Assembly: GCA_028707415.1 (NCBI GenBank)
Contig: JAQWBC010000002.1
Location: forward strand, 1 to 31,373
Direction: 5' to 3'
DNA from: Candidatus Izemoplasmatales bacterium
GTDB lineage: Bacteria > Bacillota_I > Bacilli_A > Izemoplasmatales > Hujiaoplasmataceae
Length of the DNA stretch: 31,373 bases
The notes below the pieces were generated by a model that was given only the letters and a program-made list of their open reading frames with translations, was not told the DNA's origin and ran no database searches. The translations under genes were made by a program, and so were the position numbers. Position 1 is the first letter of the stretch. Each line of letters opens with the position of its first letter. This document shows positions 7,344 through 14,487 of the stretch, in pieces.

Positions 7344-8336
7344 ATGTATGTTATGGGAGTCGAATCTAGTTGTGATGAAACGAGTGTTGCCATCGTCAAA
7401 GATGGAAAGACAGTTCTTGCTAATGTTGTATTAAGTCAAATCGATATTCATAAGGAATACGGCGGAGTAGTTCCTGAAATTGCGTCTCGGGAACATGTTA
7501 AAGGCATCAGTTTGGTCTTTGATCAATCGATAAAAAAAGCTGGCATTCAATATAAGGACATTGATTTGGTGGCGGTCACGGAAGGCCCAGGGCTGATTGG
7601 GTCGTTACTGGTTGGGGTCGCGGCAGCGAAGGTCGTGGCGATGAATTATGATATTCCGATTATTGGAATCCATCATATTGCTGGGCATATCTATGCGAAT
7701 AATATTGAACACGATTTGGTGTTTCCTTGCTTGGCGTTGGTTGTTTCTGGGGGTCATACGGAATTGATATTGATGGATAAACATTATCAATTTAAAAAAA
7801 TTGGGGAAACCGTTGATGATGCCGTTGGAGAAGCCTATGATAAAGTTGCTCGCGTATTAGATTTGCCTTATCCGGGCGGACCAATGGTTGACAAACTAGC
7901 TCAACAAGGAAAAGATCTTTATCATTTCCCGCGACCGTTGTTTGATTCCAAAGATTATCAATTCAGTTTCTCGGGGCTTAAATCACACGTCATCAATCTG
8001 CATCATAACCTTTCACAACGTCACGAAGTGTTTGAGTTGGCTGATTTTTGTGCTAGTTTTCAAGAAGCTGTCACGGATGTTTTGGTAAAAAAAACAAAAG
8101 CAGCGGCTAAAGAATATCAAGTAAAACAAATAATCGTAGCGGGGGGGGTCGCCGCTAACAAAGGCTTGCGTGGTAAAATCTCCCGTGAAATTACCGATAT
8201 TCCAGTTTGTTTCCCAAGCTTAGGGTATTGTACTGATAATGCGGCGATGATCGCTGTTGCTGGGTTTTTTAAGTATAAGACGGGCAATAAAGCTGATGAT
8301 TATACGATAAACGGAAATTCACGGCTTGAATTATAA
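7344..8336 (+). CDS. tsaD: tRNA N6-adenosine threonylcarbamoyltransferase TsaD
   Basis: Catalytic subunit of t6A synthesis. It begins MGVESSCDETSVAIV, the family hallmark, and continues with GGVVPEIASREHV, VTEGPGLIGSLLVG, the metal-binding HxxxH in HHIAGH (about residues 110-115), VVSGGHTEL, DDAVGEAYDKVAR and the C-terminal AGGVAANKGLR..CTDNAAMIA. At 330 residues it has the family length. It starts 10 bases after rimI; only weak purine stretches precede the ATG, so translation may depend on coupling to rimI. It is the last gene of the operon. Confidence 0.97.
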   Translation: MYVMGVESSCDETSVAIVKDGKTVLANVVLSQIDIHKEYGGVVPEIASREHVKGISLVFDQSIKKAGIQYKDIDLVAVTEGPGLIGSLLVGVAAAKVVAMNYDIPIIGIHHIAGHIYANNIEHDLVFPCLALVVSGGHTELILMDKHYQFKKIGETVDDAVGEAYDKVARVLDLPYPGGPMVDKLAQQGKDLYHFPRPLFDSKDYQFSFSGLKSHVINLHHNLSQRHEVFELADFCASFQEAVTDVLVKKTKAAAKEYQVKQIIVAGGVAANKGLRGKISREITDIPVCFPSLGYCTDNAAMIAVAGFFKYKTGNKADDYTINGNSRLEL

Positions 8337-8353
8337 AATTCTTAGTATAAAAT
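8326..8353 (+). promoter_or_regulatory. Possible weak promoter for glnS
   Basis: TTGAAT (8326-8331), 16 bases, TAAAAT (8348-8353), overlapping the end of tsaD and 26 bases before the glnS ATG. No terminator was seen after tsaD, so read-through is equally possible. Confidence 0.35.
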
Positions 8354-8379
8354 AGTATTTATATTGCGAGGTGTTAAAC

Positions 8380-10014
8380 ATGGAAATGGAATCAAATTTC
8401 ATAAAGTCAATAATCGAGGAAGATTTGGCTTCAGGAAAAACTACAACGGTTATTACGCGTTTTCCTCCGGAACCAAACGCTTATTTGCATATTGGCCATG
8501 CTCGCGCGATTATCACTAATTTTGAATTAGCAAAAATGTTTGGCGGATCAACCAATCTCCGTTTTGATGATACTAATCCTGTCAAAGAAGATGCGATGTT
8601 TGTGGAAGCCATTAAAGAAGACATTAAATGGCTTGGATATACCCCTAAAAACATTTTCTTTGGTTCGGACTATTTCGAAGAAACATATAAACGAGCTATT
8701 TTGTTAATCAATAAAGGGTTGGCGTACGTCGATGATTCTTCACCAGAAGACGTATCAAGGCTCCGGGGTACTTTGACTGAGTCGGGTGTCGAATCGCCCA
8801 ATCGCAAGCGATCAATAGCGGATAATCTGCAACTTTTTCAAGCGATGCGCGACGGGAAATATGCTGACAGCGAAAAAACTCTGCGGGCAAAAATTGACAT
8901 GAGCAGTCCTAATATCAATATGCGTGACCCCGTCATATACCGGATTTTGCACATCACCCATCATAATACTCAGGATAAATGGTGCATATATCCGATGTAT
9001 GATTTTGCTCACCCACTTCAAGACGCAATCGAAGGAATTACTCATTCCTTATGTTCGCTTGAGTATGTTGACCATCGAATTCTCTATGATTGGTTCGTTG
9101 AAAAATGTGAAATGCCGCACGTCCCCCATCAATATGAATTTGGGCGCTTAAACATCCCCAATACGATAATGTCGAAACGATATTTGAAACAACTTGTTGA
9201 TTCGGGTGCTGTTAGGGGATATGATGACCCACGGATGCCAACATTGGCCGGCTTTCGTCGACTTGGATATACCCCAAGCGCGATTCGTAACTTCGTGTTA
9301 GGAACAGGTTTATCCCGTATCAATTCCACGGCATCAATCGAAATGCTGGAAAACAGTCTTCGCGATGATTTGCGCTTGAAAGTTAATCGCGTTAACGCCG
9401 TCATTCACCCATTAAAAGTCGTAATTGACAATTACCCAAAAGGGCAAATTGAATGGTTCGATGCCCCAAATAATAGTGAAAACGAAGCGTTAGGCACTCG
9501 GAAGATTGCTTTTGGAAACGAAGTATACATCGAATCCGAAGATTTCACCGAAACAACTCCGGAAAAACATTGGAAGCGCTTGGCAATTGGATTAGAAGTG
9601 CGTTTGATGCATACGTATTTTGTTAAGTGCGTAAGCGTGGTTCATAATGATGACGGTTCTCTCAAAGAGATTCATTGTACATATGATCCTTTGACTAAGT
9701 CGGGAACCGGTTTTACTGAACGAAAACCAAACGGGAACATCCATTTTGTTGAAGCCTCGACAGCAATTATTACTTCTTTCAATCTATTTGAACCATTAAT
9801 GGTTGACTCCGATAATGACCGACCGGTACTGGATCGGTTAAATCCCAACTCCTTAAACGTTGTTAAAGGTTTTGTAGAACCCTCAGTAAAGGGCGTTAAA
9901 ATTGGCACCCAATTCCAATTTATCCGTACAGGTTATTTCACGGTTGATTATGATTCTCTTCCAGAGGCTTTAGTTTTTAATCGGACCGTCGGACTTAAAT
10001 CAAGTTTCAAATAA
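8380..10014 (+). CDS. glnS: Glutaminyl-tRNA synthetase
   Basis: Class I synthetase charging tRNA-Gln directly with glutamine. Motifs: RFPPEPNAYLHIGHARAI with the HIGH signature at residues 37-40, LRFDDTNPVKED (GlnRS-type), YVDDSSPEDV, YPMYDFAHPLQDAIEGITHS, the KMSKS equivalent IMSKRYL, and DDPRMPTLAGFRRLGYTP, which is diagnostic for GlnRS over GluRS. At 544 residues it matches bacterial GlnRS and includes the anticodon-binding beta-barrels. The ATG at 8380 follows GCGAGGTG (8366-8373); an in-frame GTG at 8371 lies within the RBS itself. Many Bacillota lack GlnRS and make Gln-tRNA through GatCAB, so its presence is informative about lineage. No T-box leader is present. Confidence 0.95.
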   Translation: MEMESNFIKSIIEEDLASGKTTTVITRFPPEPNAYLHIGHARAIITNFELAKMFGGSTNLRFDDTNPVKEDAMFVEAIKEDIKWLGYTPKNIFFGSDYFEETYKRAILLINKGLAYVDDSSPEDVSRLRGTLTESGVESPNRKRSIADNLQLFQAMRDGKYADSEKTLRAKIDMSSPNINMRDPVIYRILHITHHNTQDKWCIYPMYDFAHPLQDAIEGITHSLCSLEYVDHRILYDWFVEKCEMPHVPHQYEFGRLNIPNTIMSKRYLKQLVDSGAVRGYDDPRMPTLAGFRRLGYTPSAIRNFVLGTGLSRINSTASIEMLENSLRDDLRLKVNRVNAVIHPLKVVIDNYPKGQIEWFDAPNNSENEALGTRKIAFGNEVYIESEDFTETTPEKHWKRLAIGLEVRLMHTYFVKCVSVVHNDDGSLKEIHCTYDPLTKSGTGFTERKPNGNIHFVEASTAIITSFNLFEPLMVDSDNDRPVLDRLNPNSLNVVKGFVEPSVKGVKIGTQFQFIRTGYFTVDYDSLPEALVFNRTVGLKSSFK

Positions 10015-10026
10015 AACAATTAACTT

Positions 10027-10130
10027 AAAGTCGTCGCTCAATTGATGTTTTCCCTTTTTATGAACCGTGCTTTTTATATATATGCCGGCGTTCGTTTGGA
10101 AAATCACATCAAAATGAAGACGACTTTTTC
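10027..10130 (+). terminator. Long imperfect hairpin after glnS, probable terminator or structured RNA
   Basis: AAAGTCGTC (10027-10035) pairs with GACGACTTT (10119-10127), TTGATG (10042-10047) with CATCAA (10107-10112), TTTTCC (10048-10053) with GGAAAA (10098-10103), and CCG/CGG plus GC/GC form an apical stem (10065-10070 with 10084-10088). A short T-run (10125-10129) ends it. It is much longer than the other terminators in the window. Confidence 0.6.
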
Positions 10131-10176
10131 ATTGTTTTAATTTGATAATATTATCTTAAAAAACGTCAATAATATT

Positions 10177-10216
10177 TGGTATAAAGCGAGAAAAACTGGG
10201 TCAATTATGGTATAAT
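10177..10216 (+). promoter_or_regulatory. Two tandem extended -10 promoters upstream of pcrA
   Basis: TGGTATAAA at 10177-10185 and TGGTATAAT at 10208-10216. The downstream one would start transcription near 10222-10224, leaving only about 10 bases before the preferred GTG start at 10234. Confidence 0.6.
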
Positions 10217-10233
10217 ATATACAGGTGATTACC

Positions 10234-12420
10234 GTGGGAAATATCATTTTCGATAAATTGAATGATCAACAAGTTAAAGCGGTTAAAATCGTCAATGGTC
10301 CAGTTATGGCAGTCGCCGGTGCGGGATCGGGAAAAACCCGAGTTCTCACTAATCGGGTTGCATATCTCGTTGATGAAATCGGCGTTCCCTCTAATCGGAT
10401 CCTGGCGATAACATTTACTAACCGAGCGGCCGAGGAAATGCGAAACCGAATCTTCCGGCTTATTGATCAACCTCTCACGGGAATATGGTTGTCAACATTT
10501 CACGCTATGGGAGCGAAAATTCTTCGTTACGATATTAGCCATTTAGGATATGGCCATGATTTTCAAATCATTGACGATGACGATTCCATCGTTGTGGTTA
10601 AAACGATTATGAAAAAACTTGATTACGATGTGAAGAAATTTTCACCGAAAGCGATTGCCAATTTGATTGAGGCGGCTAAGGCCGACGAGAACATCTTGAC
10701 ATTAAACCATATGATTCCTCGGGACATGCTTAACATTATTTTTGATGAATACCAGAAATTTCTTAAGGATAATAACCTTGTTGATTTTCAAGACTTGTTA
10801 GTCTTGGTGTTGCATCTATTTCGGCAGTTCCCTGTTGTTTTAGAGAAGTATCAAGACTGGTTCCAATATATTCTTGTCGATGAATTTCAAGATACAAACG
10901 ATCTCCAATATGAGATTGTTTATTTGCTTGCAAAGAAGCATCGAAATCTGTTTATTGTCGGGGACGAAGATCAAAGCATCTATGCCTTTCGGGGAGCTAA
11001 TATTCAAAACATTAAAAAATTTATGACCGATTTTCCGGAGCATCAGAAAATCATTCTTAATCAAAATTACCGATCCAAAACAACGATTCTCGACGCCGCA
11101 AATGCCGTCATTAAACACAATCGCAATCGGATTCCCAAAGACCTTTTTAGTACCCTCGGGACCGGCGATAAAATTATCCATTTCAAAGCAGAAAGCGATG
11201 ATGAAGAGGCATACTTCATTTACAATAAAATCAAACAACTCTCAAAAGCGGGATTTCCGTTTCGGGATATAGCTATTTTTTATCGAAATAATGCAATGAG
11301 TCGTAAATTCGAGGATATCTTATTAAAGTACAATATTCCCCATAAAGTCATTGGGAACATTTCTTTTTATAAACGCAAGGAAATCAAAGATATCATTGCC
11401 TATTTACATTTGCTGGTTAATCGCGGAGACGATTATGCTTTTTCCCGTGTTTATAACGAACCGAGACGCGGAATTGGTGAGATGACGTTTGAGCGAATGA
11501 CTGAGTATGCCAAAGAACACAATTTAAAGTTGATGGATGTAATTGAAGCCGATGTTGACTTATTTTCAAAAGCGACCATGGAGCGACTAAAAGTTTTTAA
11601 GAAAATTGTTGACGAACTTCACGACAATATTGAAACCGTTAATTTGCTTGTTACATATGATAACCTTTTGGAAAAGTCTGGTTATCTCGGAATGTTAAAA
11701 GCCGATGGAATCCAAGGAGAAAAACAATTAGAGGCGGAGCGACGGATTGACAATCTTAATGAATTTAAAACCGTTATTTTAGAAAAAATTAAAGAATATG
11801 ATCCATCAGTATCTAACACTGAAAAATTAATCCAGATTTTAACCGAACTGGCGCTTCGCGAAGAAGCCGAAGCGGCATTAAACGATGAAGACTACGTTAG
11901 CTTAATGACAATGCACTCCGCAAAAGGATTAGAATTTCGACTAGTTTTTCTAACTTGTTTTGAACAAACGCTCTTTCCTTCAAATCAAAGTTTGATGGAA
12001 CAAACCGACATTGAAGAAGAACGTCGCTTATTTTATGTCGCTTTGACTAGGGCAAAAGATCAAGTGGTTATTACTAACGCCAAGAGCAGATTCATGTATG
12101 GACATTATCAAGAAAATCTCGACTCTGAATTTATTTCTGAAATTGATGAATTGCTTATTGAGCATATGGGACTGGCGAAACCGCGCAAGAAATTTGCGGC
12201 TTGGGATAGTGCTGAAGTCGCTTCGAAACCGGTTCCCGCAGCACCATTGGGATATGTGCCAACGCAAATTGAACTGGTTATCGGCGATAAAGTAAGCCAT
12301 CAGGTATTTGGCGAAGGAATTATAGTGATGATTGATCAAGCCCGGGCAACGATTGCTTTCAAAGCCCCGGTGGGAATCAAGATACTTATGAAAGATCATC
12401 CGAGTATAAAAAAAGTGTAG
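10234..12420 (+). CDS. pcrA: ATP-dependent DNA helicase PcrA (UvrD/Rep family)
   Basis: Superfamily 1A 3'-5' helicase for nucleotide excision repair, removal of recombination intermediates and plasmid replication. Motifs in order: Walker A GAGSGKT (residues 29-35), FTNRAAEEM (Ia), LVDEFQDTNDLQ (II), VGDEDQSIYAFRGA (III), LNQNYRS (IV), MTMHSAKGLEF (V) and RRLFYVALTRAK (VI). The C-terminal ~55 residues (IELVIGDKVSHQVFGEG...) form the Tudor-like domain that binds RNA polymerase in Bacillus PcrA. Of two in-frame GTGs, 10234 is preferred because AGGTGAT (10223-10229) is correctly spaced for it; starting at 10225 would leave no RBS and be nearly leaderless. At 728 residues it has the family length. 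ligA follows at once. Confidence 0.96.
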   Translation: MGNIIFDKLNDQQVKAVKIVNGPVMAVAGAGSGKTRVLTNRVAYLVDEIGVPSNRILAITFTNRAAEEMRNRIFRLIDQPLTGIWLSTFHAMGAKILRYDISHLGYGHDFQIIDDDDSIVVVKTIMKKLDYDVKKFSPKAIANLIEAAKADENILTLNHMIPRDMLNIIFDEYQKFLKDNNLVDFQDLLVLVLHLFRQFPVVLEKYQDWFQYILVDEFQDTNDLQYEIVYLLAKKHRNLFIVGDEDQSIYAFRGANIQNIKKFMTDFPEHQKIILNQNYRSKTTILDAANAVIKHNRNRIPKDLFSTLGTGDKIIHFKAESDDEEAYFIYNKIKQLSKAGFPFRDIAIFYRNNAMSRKFEDILLKYNIPHKVIGNISFYKRKEIKDIIAYLHLLVNRGDDYAFSRVYNEPRRGIGEMTFERMTEYAKEHNLKLMDVIEADVDLFSKATMERLKVFKKIVDELHDNIETVNLLVTYDNLLEKSGYLGMLKADGIQGEKQLEAERRIDNLNEFKTVILEKIKEYDPSVSNTEKLIQILTELALREEAEAALNDEDYVSLMTMHSAKGLEFRLVFLTCFEQTLFPSNQSLMEQTDIEEERRLFYVALTRAKDQVVITNAKSRFMYGHYQENLDSEFISEIDELLIEHMGLAKPRKKFAAWDSAEVASKPVPAAPLGYVPTQIELVIGDKVSHQVFGEGIIVMIDQARATIAFKAPVGIKILMKDHPSIKKV

Positions 12421-12429
12421 GTGAAAATC

Positions 12430-14424
12430 ATGATGGATTCCTTAAAAAAAATCAATGAACTCAAAATGATGATTGATAAGTATAATTATGAATATTATGT
12501 TTTAGACAATCCAAGCGTCACTGATCAAGAATTTGATTTGCTGATGAATGAATTGATTGCGTTAGAAAAAGCGTTTCCTGAATTTGCGACAATTGATTCG
12601 CCCACAAAACGCGTTGGCGGGCAAGTGGTGGAAAAATTTCTTAAGGTAGCACACTCATCGCCGATGATGTCTTTGACCAATGTATACAACGAAGAGGATG
12701 TTCGCGATTTTGATCAACGAATTAAAAAGGAAATCGGCACGGATTTTTCGTATGTGGCTGAAGTGAAAATTGATGGATTATCGGTATCGCTTTTGTATGA
12801 TAATGGCTTTCTCATCCGCGGGACCACCCGCGGCGACGGTGTCGTTGGCGAGGACATTACCGAAAATGTCAAAACAATTCCTTCAATACCGTTATCAATT
12901 CAGCGGCTTGAATCTTTAGAGGTTCGTGGTGAGATTTTCATGAGTAAAAAAGCGTTTTCTGCCTTGAATATCGAACAACAAGCTTTGGGCCTTGAATCAT
13001 TTAAAAACCCTCGAAACGCTGCGGCCGGATCGATTCGTCAACTTGATTCAAAAATCGTTGGAAAACGCAAGCTTGACGCGTTTCTCTACTACATGATGGA
13101 TCGTAAAAGTGTCGATAATCATTGGGACGCCTTGCAAAAAATGAAAGCCTTGAATTTTAAGATTAATCCTGAATCCAAACGTTGTCAAACAATTGATGAC
13201 GTTTGGAATTATATTACCAAAATTGACGTAATTCGGCATAACCTCAGTTATGAAATTGATGGAGTAGTCATTAAAGTCAATGAATATAAGTATTATGATC
13301 GAATCGGTTATACCGCTAAATCCCCTAAATGGGCAACAGCTTATAAATTTGCGCCCGAGGAGACAATCACCCATTTAAATGGGATCACTTTTCAAGTCGG
13401 GAGAACCGGAGTCATCACTCCAGTAGCGGAAATGGATCCGGTCTTAATCTCAGGATCGGTGGTCTCCCGAGCAACGCTTCATAATGAAGATTATTGTGTA
13501 GAGAAAGATATTCGGATCGGGGATTACGTCGTGATTCGGAAAGCTGCCGAGATTATTCCGGAAGTTGTTAGATGCTTATTTGAACGACGGACGGGCAAAG
13601 AAATCAAATTTCAAATGATTGATAAATGCCCCAAATGTGGACAAAGTTTGGTTCGAAAGCAAAATGAAGCGGATTATTATTGTTTAAACGCGAATTGCGA
13701 CGCAAAAAAAATCGAAGGATTAATCCATTTCGCTTCGCGTGAAGCTTATGATATTGATGGTCTTGGCGAGAAAGCGGTGATTGATTTTTATAATGATGGA
13801 TTTTTATCTGACATCGCCGATATCTTTACTTTGAAAGATCGGGTTCAGGAATTGATTATTAAAGCGGGTTTTGGGCTGAAAAGCATTTCCAATTTAATCG
13901 ATAGTATCGAAGCATCAAAACAACATAATCTTGACAAACTATTATTTGGATTGGGAATTCGACATGTCGGCGCTAAAGTAGCGAAAATCATTGCGGAAAA
14001 ATTTTCAACCATGGATCTGCTTTTGGCAGTTACAGCCGAAGAATTATTACGAACTAACGATATCGGTGAAGTGATTGCTCAAAGTATCGTCAGTTATTTT
14101 CAAGATGCTGAAAACCGTGAACGCCTGAATAAACTCGCCGCTTATGGATTGAAAATGACTTATACGGCTGATAAAACGATAAAAGAGACCCCGTTTACCG
14201 GAAAAACCTTAGTTTTAACCGGAGCACTTGCAAATTATGGAAGAAACGAAGCGCAAACAATCATTGAACAAATGGGCGGAAAAGTATCGTCAGCGGTTTC
14301 GAGAAAAACCGATTTTATTCTCGCGGGAGTAGATGCGGGCAGTAAACTTAATAAAGGTATCGAACTCGGTATCAAAATCATTGATGAGACCGATTTTGAA
14401 TTGATGATTAAACAAACAGTTTAG
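12430..14424 (+). CDS. ligA: NAD-dependent DNA ligase LigA
   Basis: Seals nicks in replication and repair using NAD. In order: Ia domain (YYVLDNPSVTDQEFDLL), adenylation domain with catalytic lysine in EVKIDGLS (about K113), FKNPRNAAAGSIRQLD, AYKFAPEE, the OB fold (TPVAEMDPVLISGSVVSRATLHN), the four-cysteine zinc finger CPKCG...YYCLNANC, helix-hairpin-helix repeats (GLGIRHVGAKVAKIIAEKF) and a BRCT domain (KTLVLTGAL...GGKVSSAVSRKTDFIL). At 664 residues it is complete. The RBS TAGGTGAAA overlaps the pcrA stop codon, and ATG 12430 (or 12433) is used; an in-frame GTG at 12421 is part of the RBS. pcrA and ligA form an operon, as in Bacillus. Confidence 0.97.
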   Translation: MMDSLKKINELKMMIDKYNYEYYVLDNPSVTDQEFDLLMNELIALEKAFPEFATIDSPTKRVGGQVVEKFLKVAHSSPMMSLTNVYNEEDVRDFDQRIKKEIGTDFSYVAEVKIDGLSVSLLYDNGFLIRGTTRGDGVVGEDITENVKTIPSIPLSIQRLESLEVRGEIFMSKKAFSALNIEQQALGLESFKNPRNAAAGSIRQLDSKIVGKRKLDAFLYYMMDRKSVDNHWDALQKMKALNFKINPESKRCQTIDDVWNYITKIDVIRHNLSYEIDGVVIKVNEYKYYDRIGYTAKSPKWATAYKFAPEETITHLNGITFQVGRTGVITPVAEMDPVLISGSVVSRATLHNEDYCVEKDIRIGDYVVIRKAAEIIPEVVRCLFERRTGKEIKFQMIDKCPKCGQSLVRKQNEADYYCLNANCDAKKIEGLIHFASREAYDIDGLGEKAVIDFYNDGFLSDIADIFTLKDRVQELIIKAGFGLKSISNLIDSIEASKQHNLDKLLFGLGIRHVGAKVAKIIAEKFSTMDLLLAVTAEELLRTNDIGEVIAQSIVSYFQDAENRERLNKLAAYGLKMTYTADKTIKETPFTGKTLVLTGALANYGRNEAQTIIEQMGGKVSSAVSRKTDFILAGVDAGSKLNKGIELGIKIIDETDFELMIKQTV

Positions 14425-14487
14425 ACAAACCGATTCGTATCGAAAAAACCTTTAACGCGGGAAGATAGACAAAGCAGGTGATTTTGC

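Noticed and set aside
8337..8379. T-box or other riboswitch before glnS
   Set aside because: Only 43 bases separate tsaD and glnS, with no T-box sequence or stem structure.
10840..11238. Minus-strand open frame of 132 codons inside pcrA
   Set aside because: Antisense to helicase motifs II-IV; open frames of this kind arise from the codon bias of the real gene.
12028..12399. Minus-strand open frame of 123 codons inside pcrA
   Set aside because: Lies opposite the strongly conserved C-terminal part of PcrA, has no RBS and no recognisable motif.
14430..14450. Palindrome-like TTCGTATCGAA upstream of uvrA as a LexA site
   Set aside because: It does not match the Bacillota LexA consensus (GAAC-N4-GTTC) and the central bases do not pair.
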